Source of the DNA: Cranoglanis bouderius
Lineage: Eukaryota; Chordata; Actinopteri; Siluriformes; Cranoglanididae
Length of the DNA: 64,000 nucleotides
NCBI GenBank assembly: GCA_023630585.1
Contig: CM042551.1
Location: 20,274,501-20,338,500, forward strand
Reading direction: 5' to 3'
The first letter of the stretch is position 1. The number at the start of each line of letters is the position of its first letter. Both the position numbers and the translations under genes were made by a program. Below, piece by piece: positions 51,400 through 62,575 of this stretch. The notes under the pieces were generated by a model. It was not told the origin of the DNA and searched no databases. It saw only the letters and a list, made by a program, of their open reading frames with translations.

Positions 51400-53010
51400 A
51401 TTTTTAAAGAGGCTTTTCCAACTCTAAGTCCAGTTGTGACCGCTATTATTAATAGTCCATTAGTCAATGGGGTGGTACCTACCAACTTCAAACATGCATG
51501 TACAGCCGTTGTTAAAAAAAAAAACTCATTTAGATCAGCATGACATGAATAACTATAGACCCATTTCTAAACTGTCTTTTATTTCCAAAGTTTTGGAAAA
51601 AGTCATCTACTCTCAGATTTTTCGTACCTGAGTGCTTTTAGTATTTTTGACACATTCCAGTCGGTTTCAGGGAGCTACATAGTACTGAATCTGCTTTGTT
51701 GAAGTTTTTAATGACATCTTACTCACTCTGGATGCAGGTTCTGGCTGTATTTTAGTCTTGCTTGATTTAAGTGCAGCATTTGACACTGTAGATCACGATA
51801 TCCTTTTACACAGGCTTGAACATGTAGCTGGTTTTCGGGGGCCTGTGCTGGAGTGGTTTGCTTCTTACCTCAAAGGGAGAACGTTTTCTGTTAAAGTAGG
51901 GAATTATTTTTCATCTCATGCTCTAATTCCTTATGGTGTACCCCAGGGTTCCATTTTGGGTCTTCTTCTATTTGCATTATATGCTTCCACGTGGTCATAT
52001 TATTTAGAGATACAATTTATTGTACCACTTTTATGCCAATGACACTCAGCTCTATCTTCCTATCAGAAATAATAACCGTTCTGTGTCTAGTCTGTTTGAC
52101 TGTTTGTGTGACATAAAATGTTGGATGGACATGAACTTCTTACAGTTAAACAAGGATAAAAACTGAAATTATTATCTTCGTGCCATCAGATATGACCTCT
52201 GACATAGTCAATCAGCTTGGTTCTCTTTCTTCAAATGTTCATGACTGTGTCAAAAATCTTGGTGTCATTTTTTATGACAATTTGAGTTTTGATAAGCAGA
52301 TTAGTGCTGTTGTAAAAAAACAAAAACAAAAAAACAGTTTCTTTCAGCTAAGATCTATTGCCAAAATGAAGATGCTGCTCTCTAAGAAAGACCTTGAAAC
52401 TGTTATTCATGCATTCATCACTTCAAAGTTGGACTACTGTAATTCTCTATACCTGGGTTTTCCTAATTCAACTGTTAATCATCTGCAAATGGTTCAAAAC
52501 GCAGCAGCTAGGCTACTGAGTGGCACTAAAAAGCGTCAACACATTACTCTTGTGCTTGCCTCTTTCCACTGGCTGCTGGTTAAGTCCTGGATTGACTTTA
52601 AAATTTTGCTTTTTGTTTTTAAAGCTCTGCATGCACTTGCTCCTCAGTATATTAGTGATCTCCTTGTCCCATACAATGCCTCAAGATCCTTACGCTCATC
52701 CGATCAATTTATTTTCTTTTCCTCGCTCACTTTATAAAACTAAAGGTGACCGGGCTTTTTCAGTAACTGCTCCTAGACTCTGGAACAGTCTTCCCTTCAA
52801 TATTAGATCTTCCCCTTCTGTTTCTACATTTAAATCCACTTTAAAAACTTATTTGTATTCTTTATGTTTTAATCGAGGGGGTACATTATTCATTTGTCCT
52901 CAAGGTTTTGATCCACTGTGTTAATTTTGGTTAACTTTGTTTTAATTTTTCCTGTACAGCACTTTGGTTGCAACCGCCATTGTTTTGAAATGTGCTTTAT
53001 AAATCAATAA
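51400..53010 (+). mobile_element. 5'-truncated L2-like LINE with degenerate reverse transcriptase
   Basis: The translation shows RT motifs LLDLSAAFDTVDHDILL (about 51755-51810) and YGVPQGSILG (near 51935-51965). A C-terminal part follows with KNLGVIF, SKLDYCNSLYLG and VQNAAARLLSG (52250-52530). Several stops and frame changes are present. The 3' end carries TGTACAGCACTTTGG and ends in ATCAATAAACT-type sequence. The endonuclease is missing. This is typical of L2-clade elements of fish. Confidence 0.85.
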
Positions 53011-53109
53011 ACTAAACTATATTAATGCTATACATATTTCTACATTTTAAACCTTATTAACTCACTCAAGTTGACCCAAAACAGTAATTCAGAATTGTTT
53101 ATACAACAC

Positions 53110-53397
53110 TGTTACGGAGTGACACAGGGGAGCTGGATGCATCCGCTGGGGAAAAGTCAGTTTATTAGGGAAGTAACCAAAAATATGTGGACAGGGGAAA
53201 ATGCAACACAAAGGCAGGGTCAAAAAAGCAAACAGTCAAACAATAATCCAAAGAATGGTCAGGCACAAATCCACAAACAACACGGCAATAATCCAGAGGG
53301 TAGCAAGACATAAATCCACAAAACAGTGAGGCGATAATCCACAGTGTAGCGAGGCGGTAATCCAACAGATATCGAGGCAAGAGTCCACGGTCCAGGA
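53110..53397 (-). repeat. Truncated 3' LTR of the non-autonomous element
   Basis: Matches 56755-57042 and then runs straight into the GAACTGGAAACT-type minisatellite. The U3 side (about 468 bp) and any polypurine tract are missing, consistent with a deletion between repeat DNA and LTR after insertion. The outer end and the target duplication are intact. Confidence 0.8.
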
Positions 53398-53399
53398 AA

Positions 53400-53930
53400 A
53401 CTAAACTGGAAACTGGACTGGAAACTGAACTGGAAACTGAACTGGAAACTGAACTAGAAACAGAACGGGATTCTGGGATGGAAACTAGACAAAACTGGAC
53501 TGGATATTAAACTAGAAACTGGACTGAAAACTAGACTGGATTCAGGACTGGGACCTGGACTGGATACTGGTCTGTGACCTAGATTGGAAACTGGACTTGA
53601 AACTGGACTGAAACTTGGACTGGAAACAGGACTGGAACTTGGACTGGAAACAGGACTGGATTCTGGGCTGGATTCTGAACTGGAAACGGGACTGGAAACC
53701 AAACTAGGAACTGGACTGGAACCTAAACTAGAAACTGAACTGGAAACTGAAATGGAAACAGGACTGGAACTTGGACTGGAACTTGGACTGGATTCTAGAC
53801 TGGGAACTGGACTGCGAACTGGACTGGATTCTGGACTGGGAACTGGACTGGGAACTGGAATGGGAACTGGAATGGGAACAGGACTGGGACAGGACTGGAA
53901 CAGGACTGGAACAGGACTGGGAACTAACTC
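53400..53930. repeat. Minisatellite of GAACTGGAAACT-type units
   Basis: About 530 bp of 12-bp and related units (ACTGGAAACTGA, ACTGGGAACTGG). It is strongly strand-asymmetric, with A/G-rich units on the plus strand. On the minus strand it stays open and encodes Ser/Pro/Gln-rich repeats. Confidence 0.85.
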
Positions 53931-54351
53931 TGGGCAGGAACTGGACATGGGCTGGAACTGGACTTGGACTAGGACATGGAGTGGGACTAGAACATGGGGT
54001 TGGATATTTGCTAAGACCGGAACCTGGACCTAGACATGGATTTGGACTTGGACATGGACTAGGACTAGGGCATGGAAAGGAGGTCATCCTGTGGACCTCC
54101 GAAATGGACATGGCTTGGGCGGAGGTCATCCCATGGACCTCCGACATGGATTTGGCTTGGGCGGAGATCATCCCGTGGACCTCTGACAGGAACTTGGCTT
54201 GGGCAGAGGTCATCCCGTGGACCTCCGGCAGGAACTTGGCTTGGGCGGAGGTCTCCTCGTGGACCTCCGGCAGGAGCAGGACAGGAGCGGAGGTCCCCTC
54301 GTGGACCTCCAGCGGGAGCAGGACAGGAGCAGAGGTCCCCTCGTGGACCAC
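53728..54351 (-). CDS. Continuation of the tandem-repeat ORF (14-residue repeats, Ser/Pro-rich tail)
   Basis: Open frame of 207 codons on the far side of the repeat insertion 54378-55488. It starts with seven more 14-residue units (core EVHGMTSAQAK), then becomes Pro/Cys/Ser-rich, and ends in short Ser/Gln/Phe repeats from the minisatellite. It was presumably continuous with 55425-56330 before the insertion. It is low-complexity, so coding status is uncertain. Confidence 0.4.
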   Translation of the reverse strand: MVHEGTSAPVLLPLEVHEGTSAPVLLLPEVHEETSAQAKFLPEVHGMTSAQAKFLSEVHGMISAQAKSMSEVHGMTSAQAMSISEVHRMTSFPCPSPSPCPSPNPCLGPGSGLSKYPTPCSSPTPCPSPSPVPAHVQFLPRVSSQSCSSPVPVLSQSCSHSSSHSSSQSSSQSRIQSSSQSSSQSRIQSKFQSKFQSCFHFSFQFSF

Positions 54352-54376
54352 TGGCGGGAGCAGGGCTGGAGTGGAG
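54078..54376 (-). repeat. 42-bp coding tandem repeats of the non-autonomous element
   Basis: Seven units with GGAGGTCATCCCGTGGACCT-type cores. More units appear at 55490-55640 beyond the inserted repeat. Unit length is a multiple of three throughout. Confidence 0.8.
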
Positions 54377-54377
54377 G

Positions 54378-54929
54378 TTCAAGTTCAAGTTCAAGTTCAG
54401 TTTATTTGTATAGCGCTTTTAACAATGGACATTGTCCCAAAGCAGCTTTACAGAAGTTATATAAATTCAGGACATAGATTTTAAATTTATGAATTTATCC
54501 CCAATGAGCAAGCCTCGGTGGCAAGGAAAAACTCCCTGAGATGATATAAGGAAGAAACCTTGAGAGAAACCAGACTCAAAAGGGAACCCATCCTCATCTG
54601 GGTAACACCGGATAGTGCAATTATAAATAAATAAATCTCTTCTATAAATGTACCAGTACAACACGGTCAGATAGCAGTTGTGAGACCATGAAAAATTCAT
54701 TACAGTTTTTATATGAAGTCTGTTTTGTTGAACTTCACCACTGTAATCTCAATGATCTTTAGGCTGCACCATGTGGGGCCATCCTCAGCAGCAGCATGTG
54801 ACTTCAATTGATGAGATCTCCAACCAGAAGTAGGGCATCAGGATGGATCAGGCAGGTCCAGAGAGCAGAAGGGGTCGGGATCACTGGCATCTCCGGAGTA
54901 TCATGTGAAGCTCGACAGAAGGGGAGAGG

Positions 54930-54989
<60 letters not shown>

Positions 54990-55488
54990 GTGAGAGAGAG
55001 AGATCATTAGGTATGCTTATTGTCCCGTAATGGTTAAGGACAATGTACTTTGCGTAAGTGAAAGCAGGTACTCCGGCAAGACTAGCTTATGACAGGATAA
55101 CTAAAAGGGAGAGCCAGAGGGTAACACAGACATGAGGGCTCCCTGGGACAAGGCGGCCAGCCACCCCACCACCAACAAACCTTGGTGGATGCCTGAAGGT
55201 GGGGGGGTGACAGCATCCAGACATCCCAGATCAACACAACACATTATGCCCGTGAGCCTCTAGATCTGCTCCTTTACCTAAGGAAAAAAATCTATTCACG
55301 AAAGGCTTGATTAAACAAATATGTTTTCAGCCTGGACTTAAACACTGAGACTGTGTCTGAGTCCCGAACACTAATTGGAAGGCTGTTCCATAACTGTGGG
55401 GCTCTTCCCCTGCTGTAGCCTTCACTATTCGAGGTACTGACAAATAGCCTGCACCTTTTGATCGAAGTAGGCGTGGCGGATCATAAAA
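54378..55488 (+). mobile_element. Unclassified interspersed repeat inserted in the non-autonomous element
   Basis: Begins with TTCAAGTTCAAGTTCAGTTT, then TTTGTATAGCGCTTTTAACA. This is a beginning I recognise from high-copy repeats in fish genomes, though I cannot name the family. It contains a (GA)n run at 54934-55005 and no coding sequence. It interrupts 42-bp repeats that resume at about 55490. Ends are approximate. Confidence 0.55.
54934..55005. repeat. (GA)n microsatellite inside the 54378-55488 repeat
   Basis: About 70 bases of mostly GA. Confidence 0.95.
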
Positions 55489-56330
55489 GACCCCTTGTGG
55501 ACCCCCAACAGGAACAGGGCTGGAGCGGAGGTCTCCTCGTGGACCCCTGACAGGAACAGGGCTGGAGCGGAGGTCTCCTCGTGGACCCCCAGCCGGAACT
55601 GGGCTGGAGCGGAGGTCCTCTCATGGACCTCCAGTGGGCGCTCCACTGAGAAGACCTCCTGCTGGGTCTCCGGCTGGAGCTCGGGGCTGGAGGTTGCCAC
55701 GTTAACCTCCAGGGGGAGCTCCGCTGAGGAGACCTCCTGCGGGGTCTCCGGCTGGAGCTTGGGGCTGGAGGTTGCCATGTTAACCTCCAGGTGGAGCTCC
55801 ACTGAGGAGACCTCCTGCTGGGTCTCCAGCCGGAGCTCAGGGCTGGAGGTTGCCACGTTAACCTTCAGGTGGAGCTCCGCTGAAGAGACCTCCTGCTGAG
55901 TCTCCGGCTGGAGCTCTGGGGTTGCCCGCTTATGGAGCCGTTTATGGACACACCAGCTGTCCTTAAAACATTCCTGCAAGCAGAAATAGGAGCTCGTTTT
56001 TCCCTGTTTTCGACAGGTGGGGCACTGTAGACTGGCCTGCCGGGTGCAGCCCTCGGTTGCGCACTCCTGGGTCAGGGGCTGAGAGGTGCCGGCCGCCATG
56101 TTGGCCCGCTCTCTCCCATAGTGCTCAAGGAAAGACTGGCCAGGCTGATTGGGCAGGTGAACCCTGTTCAAGAAGGCATTGAGGTCTGGCTCAAATTCCA
56201 AGCTCCCGTATTCCTGGATCAGGAGATCCACGAAACCCGAAACAGTATTTAGTTCTGTGTACCCACTGGCGAGGTGGATCTCTGCCCACCAGTGAGCTGA
56301 GCCAACCAAACGGGATAGGAGGAACCTCAC
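55425..56330 (-). CDS. Gag fragment plus METAP1-like C6H2 zinc finger and 26-residue repeats
   Basis: Open frame of 301 codons. Residues 1 to about 75 are Gag-like. Near residue 77 it changes to MAAGTSQPLTQECATEGC and continues with SLQCPTCRKQGK, YFCLQECFKDSWCVHKRLHK. The spacing C-x4-C, C-x2-C, C-x3-C, H-x3-H and the surrounding residues match the C6H2 zinc finger at the very N terminus of methionine aminopeptidase 1, including its initiator Met. Four 26-residue (78-bp) repeats follow with QQEVSSAELHL as a core, then 14-residue repeats with EVHEETSAPA as a core. No METAP1 catalytic domain is present. The frame stays open because all repeat lengths are multiples of three. Whether it is translated is unknown. 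Confidence 0.6.
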   Translation of the reverse strand: MRFLLSRLVGSAHWWAEIHLASGYTELNTVSGFVDLLIQEYGSLEFEPDLNAFLNRVHLPNQPGQSFLEHYGRERANMAAGTSQPLTQECATEGCTRQASLQCPTCRKQGKTSSYFCLQECFKDSWCVHKRLHKRATPELQPETQQEVSSAELHLKVNVATSSPELRLETQQEVSSVELHLEVNMATSSPKLQPETPQEVSSAELPLEVNVATSSPELQPETQQEVFSVERPLEVHERTSAPAQFRLGVHEETSAPALFLSGVHEETSAPALFLLGVHKGSFMIRHAYFDQKVQAICQYLE

Positions 56331-56733
56331 CCATTGTTCCTCACTGGGTTTGGGGTCCTCCTATCCCGTTTGGATAGGAGGACCTTGAATTCCGTCTCGA
56401 ATTCCGGGCTCCCGTATTCCTGGATCAGGAGATCCACGAAACCTGAAACAGTATTTAATTCTGGGTACCCACTGGCAACGTGGATCTCTGCCCACCAGTG
56501 AGCTGAGCCGACCAAACGGGATAGGAGGAACCTCACCCATTGTTCCTCACTGGGTTTGGGGTCCTCCAAACTGAGGAAATAACCCTGGGCCTGCCAAAGA
56601 AAATATTGGGGCTATCCGGAAAAACCATTGTACGCGGTAAGAGGATGAATACAGGCCCATTGGGGAAAAGAAACTGAGTCCAGGGGAGGAACAAAAAATT
56701 TGGCGCGGCATGCTCGTACTTTCCCCGCTGCAT
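56140..56733 (-). pseudogene. Gag-like fragment of the non-autonomous element, partly duplicated
   Basis: From the ATG at about 56733, frames encode a Gag N-terminal part with FLLSRLVGSAHWWAE and SGFVDLLIQEYGS, which resemble the capsid region of Ty3/gypsy Gag. About 200 bp are present twice (about 56140-56355 and 56385-56575), with a frame change between the copies. Only the downstream copy is in frame with the zinc-finger ORF that follows. Confidence 0.6.
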
Positions 56734-56754
56734 CCATGTTTAGGCGGAGTATTC

Positions 56755-57510
56755 TGTTACGGAGTGACACAGGGGAGCTGGATGCATGTGCTGGGGAAAA
56801 GTCAGTTTATTAGGGAAGTAACCAAAAATATGTGGACAGGGGAAAATGCAACACAAAGGCAGGGTCAAAAAGGCAAACACTCAAACAATAATCCAAAGAA
56901 TGGTCAGGCACAAATCCACAAACAACACAACAATAATCCAGAGGGTAGCGAGACATAAATCCACAAAACAGTGAGGCGATAATCCACAGTGTAGCGAGGC
57001 AGTAATCCAACAGATATTGAGGCAAGAGTCCACGGTCCAGGAAACGTGAGGGCAGTGAAAAACAATGAACATACATACGCTTCATTAACAATGTAGTACA
57101 ATCTAAATATCAAGGCAAGGGTCTGTGGTCCAGGAAACGCGAGGTGAGTGCACACAGAGGCACGTATATACATTACAATGCATTCACGACAATACATATA
57201 CTATCTAATACTAATACTAATACTATCTAAGTGGACAAAAGAAGGGGTTTAAATACATACATGAAAACCAGCGGTAACACAAAACACCTGAAACTAATAA
57301 TGAAGCAATAAACAATAAACCAATGAACAAACAGGGGCGGAGACATGACATGAACCAAAAACAGAGAACCAATAAACATACAGAGGCGGAGACATGACGT
57401 AAACCAAAACACCGAAGCACATGGCGAAGTAAACAAAACTAAAGTCTATGAATGGAAATGCGGAAATGCGCTACTCTTTCGCGAGTAGCGCACAGAGGAC
57501 GACTCTAACA
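56755..57510 (-). repeat. Complete 5' LTR of the non-autonomous element
   Basis: 756 bp with TGTTA/TAACA ends. In element sense it includes a TATTTAAA box near 57255. Its last part matches 53110-53397 almost base for base. Confidence 0.85.
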
Positions 57511-57762
57511 AACACAAACCATCAAGCTATTGGCTCAGGTAATGTGACACAGGCACAGGCAAGGAGGCACAATAAAATAACACAAATGTAAATGTCAGAT
57601 CACTTCCATTTCATCTGAATCACAACTTATACCACTCACATGAACCTTGACCCCTGAAATCAACAAATGTGTAGTTTCCATTTAAGCATTATTCTTATAT
57701 TTATTTATTCATTTATTTTTTATATATATTACAATTACTTTTACAAATATTTTTAGTCAGTT

Positions 57763-58378
57763 TGTTACGACACCAGAGTAATGCTGGATACAGTTGCAGT
57801 GTAAAAATCCGTCACTTTATTAAGAACACACACAAAGAAGGAAATCAGGACAACGGCAAGCTTTAGGCAGATCCAAAAAACAGGCAGGGTTCAAAAATAC
57901 TGACAGACAGTTATTTCAGGGGCTTAGGCAAAATACAAAAAACCAGGAAACCAGCGGAAGTTCAAAAATACCAAAAAGACAGTCTTTGTTGGGTTTAGGC
58001 AAAAATCGTAATCCAAAAAATACTTAGCTTAGTTCGGAAACCAGAATATCAGTCCAGGAAAGAGTGCTTGGTACTGTTGAATATAATATAGACAAACTAA
58101 TACTTTGCAACGTGTGTGACAAACTAAAGAACTTAAATAGTGAGTATGTGTGCAACCTAGAAAATTAAGGACAGGTGTGTAATCAGAAGGTGGGTGACTG
58201 TGAGCGTGGGAGTGAAGGAGTGTTCTGGATGTTGTAGTCCCTGGTGGCCATATCTGTAGGGCACCGAGCCTGCTGGGATGTGTAGTGCGGTGTGTGTGCG
58301 TGTGGATTGGTGGCGGCCATGTTTGTAGGCTGCTGAGAGTTCTGGGAAATGGAGTCGTGCTTATGGCGCGACCTAACA
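57763..58378 (-). repeat. 3' LTR of the chromodomain gypsy element
   Basis: 616 bp, the same ends as the 5' LTR, followed inward by a C-run on the plus strand (G-run in element sense, near 58382-58396) that may be the polypurine tract. The region equal to the 5' LTR self-primer reads ACTTTGCAAC on the plus strand instead of ACTTCGCGAT, so the complementarity has decayed in this copy. Confidence 0.92.
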
Positions 58379-58402
58379 GAGCCCCCCCCCCCCCCAAAGG
58401 GC

Positions 58403-61353
58403 TCACTCCGGGAGCACTCTCTTGTCTGGGTCAGCCTCTGGGTACTCGGGATGCTGATGGTGGAAATCATGGACCATATCGGGGTCTACAATATCCTGGG
58501 TTGTAACCCAGCTCTGTTCCTCGGGACCGTACCCCTCCCACTCAATGAGGTACTGGAGCCGTCCTTGACGTCGACGGGACTTAAGAATCTGGTGAACTTG
58601 GTAGGCCGGTTGTCCCCCGACCTCCAATGGAGGAGGTGGAGTGTCAGAAGGGTGTTGATTGGTGAGGATACCTGTATGGAAGGGTTTGAGAAGGGAGACA
58701 TGAAAGGACGGAGCTATACGCCAGTGTGGGGGGATGGCTAATTTGTATGTTACCTCATTGATGGGTTTTATGATCTTGAATGGTCCGATGTAACGAGGAC
58801 AGAGCTTCTTGCAGGGGTGTTTAAGTTTCAGGTCTCGGGTTGAGAGCCATACTCGTTCCCCTGGTTGGTACTTTGGCGGTACTTGTCGACGGCGATCGGC
58901 CTGGGCTTTTGCTTGGGTGGCCGCTTGCCTTAGTCGTTGATGTGTGTTAGCCCAAACCTGCTCACTGCGTTCAAACCATTCGTTTACTGCCGGGGCGTCC
59001 ATGACCGTGGCGTTCCACGGGAACAGAGGTGGTTGATAACCCAGAACACACTGGAATGGTGTCAGATTGGTGGCTGAGTGGCAGAGAGCGTTTTGGGTGT
59101 ATTCCGCCCAAGGCAGGAAGCGTGAGCAGTCGGAGGGGTTTTGGCTGCAGAATGAATGGAGCATTCTCCCTATTTCCTGATTTACACGTTCTACCTGCCC
59201 ATTAGATTCGGGGTGATAACCAGAGGTGAGACTGATATTCACACCCAGCTTCTCCATGAACCCTGACCACACCCGTGAGGTGAATTGCGGCCCTCGGTCG
59301 CTTACGATGTCCTCCGGAATACCAAAATAACGGAAAACGTGGTTAAAGATGAGTTCTGCGGTGTAGAATGTGGAAGGGAGACTGGGAATGGGGATCAAAC
59401 GAAGAGATTTAGAAAAATGGTCGAGGATAACGAAAATGGTGGTGTTACCTAGAGAATTGGGAAGATCTGTGAGGAAGTCGATGGCTAAATGTGACCAGGG
59501 ATGCTGGGGTGTGGATAATGGCATGAGCTGGCCTACCGGGAGTGCTCTGGGTACCTTAGTTTGGGCACAAACGCTACAAGATTTTACAGTCTGTTGTATG
59601 TCCCGGGACATGCGGGGCCACCAATACTTGGGTGCCAATAGATGGTACGTACGTCGGGAACCAGGGTGACCCGTGCCTGGGACCGTATGGGCCCACTTGA
59701 TTAATTGGTCCCGGTGTGTCCAAGGTACAAACAACTTAGCAAGTGGGCAGGCCAAGTGTATGTGTTTACGCGGGATTCTGGCTAGAATGTGGTCCAGTTC
59801 CCACTGTACGTTGCCGACCAGGCAGGAAGGAGGCAGAATGTGATCTGGGTGTGGAGGTTGGGTATCTTTACTGTGAATATGGGAAAGGGCGTCAGCTTTA
59901 TGATTCTTGGATCCGGGACGGTAAGATAGGGTAAACTGAAAACGTGCAAAAAACAAAGACCAATGGGCTTGACGGGGATTTAGGCATTTCGCAGTGTGCA
60001 GATATTCTAGGTTCTTATGATCGGTGTAAATCATAAAGGGGTGCTCTGCCCCTTCCAGCCAATGTCGCCACTCTTCTAAAGCTAGTTTGATAGCTAGGAG
60101 CTCTCGATCCCCCACATCGTAGTTTCTTTCTGCCTGCGACAATTTTCTTGAGAAAAAGGCCACCGGGTGAAGTTTGGGTTTTTCCCCTAGGCACTGAGAA
60201 AGAATGGCCCCTACTCCGGCCTCGGAGGCATCTACCTCCACTATGAAGGGACGAGAGGGGTCAGGGTGTTTGAGTATGGGCACGGTGGTGAAGGCTGTTT
60301 TGAGTCGGGAGAAAGCCCTCTCGGCCTCCGGGTTCCATACGAGACAGCAGCAGGGCTGTGAGAGGCAGGGCAATGGAACTAAAGCCCTGGATAAAACGCC
60401 GGTAAAAATTGGCAAACCCCAGAAAACTTTGCAATTCCTTGATTGTTGTTGGATTGGGCCACTGTGTCACAGCTGTGACCTTACTTTGGTCCATGGCAAC
60501 CCCCTCGGGTCTGATAACATAACCTAAGAAGGTTGTGGTGTTTTTGTGGAAGTCACATTTTTCAGCTTTGACGTACAATTGATTTTCCAGGAGGCGAGAG
60601 AGGACCTGGCGCACATGGGCCACATGAATTTCATAGGTGGGGGAGTAAATTAAAATATCGTCAATATAGGCGATGACGAATTTGCCTAACATGTCCCTCA
60701 GTACATCATTAATTAGACACTGGAATACGAACGAGGTACTCGTAGTGACCTAGAGCTGTACTGAAGGCAGTTTTCCACTCGTCCCCTTCTTGTATACGAA
60801 CGAGGTTGTAAGCACTACGCAGGTCTAATTTCGTGAAGTAGTGGGCCTCTCGTAGTTGTTCTAGGGCTGAGGGGACAAGTGAAAGAGGACACGGGTACTT
60901 GACTGAAGCCCGGTTAAGACCTCGGTAATCAATGCATGGCCGAAGGCCCCCTCCCTTCTTAGCCACGAAGAAGAAACTTGCCGCTGCCGGGGAAGTGGAG
61001 TGGCGGATATATCCCTGTTGGAGTGCCTCCTGAATATACTCAGACATGGCTTTCTGTTCTGCTTGTGAAAATGGGTAAATATGGCCACGAGACAACGTCA
61101 TACCAGGTAGGAGGTCAATAGCGCAATCATATGGACGATGGGGCGGCAGACCGCTTGCCTTGGCTTTGCTGAACAATTCCCCGAGGTCTTGATATTTGGT
61201 GGGTATATCTACCTTAGACGTAATCTCAGGGCTTTCTATGGTAGTTGTAGCTACCGTTAGCGTGATCGTGTTGAGGCAGTGCTGCCGGCAGAAAGGTGAC
61301 CAGCTTGTGATTTGACGGTCCGCCCAGGAAATTTGAGGGTTATGTTGCTCCAT
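58403..61353 (-). pseudogene. pol region of the gypsy element: RT, RNase H, integrase, chromodomain
   Basis: Reverse transcriptase begins in 60709-61353 (KLDLRSAYNLVRI near 60830). A short deletion with a frame change near 60735 removes the conserved block before the catalytic YIDD motif, which lies near 60660 in the next frame (60261-60692). A second frame change near 60345 leads into an open 670-codon frame (58403-60415). This frame holds RNase H (EVDASEAGVGAILSQ; YTDHKNLEYL), the HHCC zinc-binding part of integrase (SCSVCAQTK), its D,D,E residues (LAIDFLTD; VSDRGPQF; NGQVERVNQE) and a C-terminal chromodomain (YLIEWEGYGPEEQSW). Confidence 0.92.
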
Positions 61354-61365
61354 CCAGGGTAATCC

Positions 61366-62559
61366 TTAGATGATGGGATAATGGGTAGAATTGGTGACCC
61401 AGAAAGTCATATCCTCATGGTGAAGGGCACTGACTCGAAGCCCCAGGGGGTGAGTGTGGTGAGTGATGTCACCGATGGGCTTGCCGTCGATAGCTTGGAC
61501 ACTGAGTGGCTTGGATAACGGACAGATGGGTAGGCCAAGCTGAAGCACGATCCCCTTGTCTATGAAGCTGCCCGCCGCCCCGGAGTCGAGCATGGCTGTA
61601 CATAGAGTACAAGTGCCTGAGTGTTCAAGAATGACAGGTAACGTGAAAGCATGAGAAACAGCATCAGGAGCTTTACTCACCGGGGCTGAGCGGGTGCGTG
61701 GTCCGCCCCTCGCCGGGGTCACATTCGAGGGGCGGGTCGGGCAGCAGTGGAGGAGGTGGTCAGCTTGGCCGCAATAGAGGCATAGGTTCTCCCGGCATCT
61801 CCTCTCCTTCTCACCGCGGTCGAGCTTGGCGTGCCCGATTTGCATGGGCTCCGTGGTCGCGAGGGGTCTGGTCGACTCAGTGCGATGAGGCTGAAAACCA
61901 CGGCTGTGGAGCAGCTGGTCGAGCCGTATGGTGAGGTCGATTAATGCGTCGAGATTTGGGGGTTCATCGCTACAGGCCATTTTGGTTAAGATGGCAGGGT
62001 TGAGGCCCTGATGGAAGACAGCTTTCAACGCCACATCGTTCCAGCCACTGCCTGCGGTGATTGTGCGAAATTCCAAGGCAAATCCCGCCACGTGAAGTGA
62101 GCCTTGTCGTAGTGTGAGTAACCGCTCCCCGACTTCCTGGTGGTCGGGAGCATGATCAAACACCTGTCAAAACATGGCGATGAATGTCTCATATGAGGTG
62201 AACGCTTCCCCGCCTTGCTCATGTACAGCCGCGGCCCACCTGAGTGCTTTGCCCGTTAACAATGCAATGAAGCGGGATATCTTTTCATTGTCCAACATTT
62301 CCCCACAGCAGTCAAAATACAAAGCGCATTGTAGGATAAATCCCTTACACAGTCCCGGATCGCCGGCTTATTTCTCCGGTATGGGCATAGGCATGCGAGG
62401 CGCGTGCACGGGAGCAGGCGCGACGTGCTGTGTCGCCATAGCTGCCGCTTGCGAGAGGCGCTGCAGGCTCTGGTCCATCTCGCCCAAACGCTGCTGTTGG
62501 ATGCTGAGTATCTGGCCATGAGCCGTGATCGCCTGGTGGATTTCCTCCGCTGCATCCAT
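61366..62559 (-). pseudogene. gag-protease region of the gypsy element, broken
   Basis: The reading frame starts MDAAEEIHQ at 62559. It contains a capsid-like segment, a CCHC zinc knuckle (CLYCGQADHLLHCC, near 61775-61815) and an aspartic protease with the DSGAAGSF motif near 61570-61595. In-frame stops fall at 62368-62370 (TAA), 62167-62169 (TGA, a likely CpG change from an arginine codon) and 61366-61368 (TAA) at the protease/reverse transcriptase border. No separate frameshift site between gag and pol is visible, so the family may use one long frame. Confidence 0.85.
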
Positions 62560-62564
62560 GATGG

Positions 62565-62574
62565 GCGAAGTATT
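62565..62574 (-). other. Putative self-primer binding site of the gypsy element
   Basis: In element sense the first bases after the 5' LTR read GAATACTTCGCCC. The ten bases AATACTTCGC are an exact complement of GCGAAGTATT at 62912-62921 in the 5' LTR, about 30 bases after its TATA-like box, i.e. at the expected 5' end of the RNA. This is the arrangement known from Tf1 and proposed for vertebrate sushi elements, in which the folded RNA 5' end primes reverse transcription instead of a tRNA. Confidence 0.7.
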
Positions 62575-62575
62575 C

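Larger units (their letters stand above)
53110..57510 (-). mobile_element. Non-autonomous LTR retroelement with captured zinc finger and tandem repeats
   Basis: The ends TGTTA...TAACA are flanked by a perfect 5-bp target duplication AACAC (53105-53109 and 57511-57515). The right side is a complete 756-bp LTR (5' LTR in minus-strand sense). The left LTR keeps only its last 288 bp. The interior has no protease, reverse transcriptase or integrase. It has Gag-like sequence (duplicated), a C6H2 zinc finger, 26-residue and 14-residue coding tandem repeats and an Ser/Pro-coding minisatellite. As in the gypsy element, the 5' LTR is followed by GAATACT, and the first ATG reads ATGGATGCAGC, so the two are related families. 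A later repeat insertion (54378-55488) splits the repeat ORF. Confidence 0.85.

Noticed and set aside
53400..54480. Long plus-strand ORFs such as 53771-54484, rich in Trp/Asp/Leu repeats
   Set aside because: They are reverse readings of the same minisatellite. The minus-strand frame is the one continuous with the zinc finger and Gag sequence.
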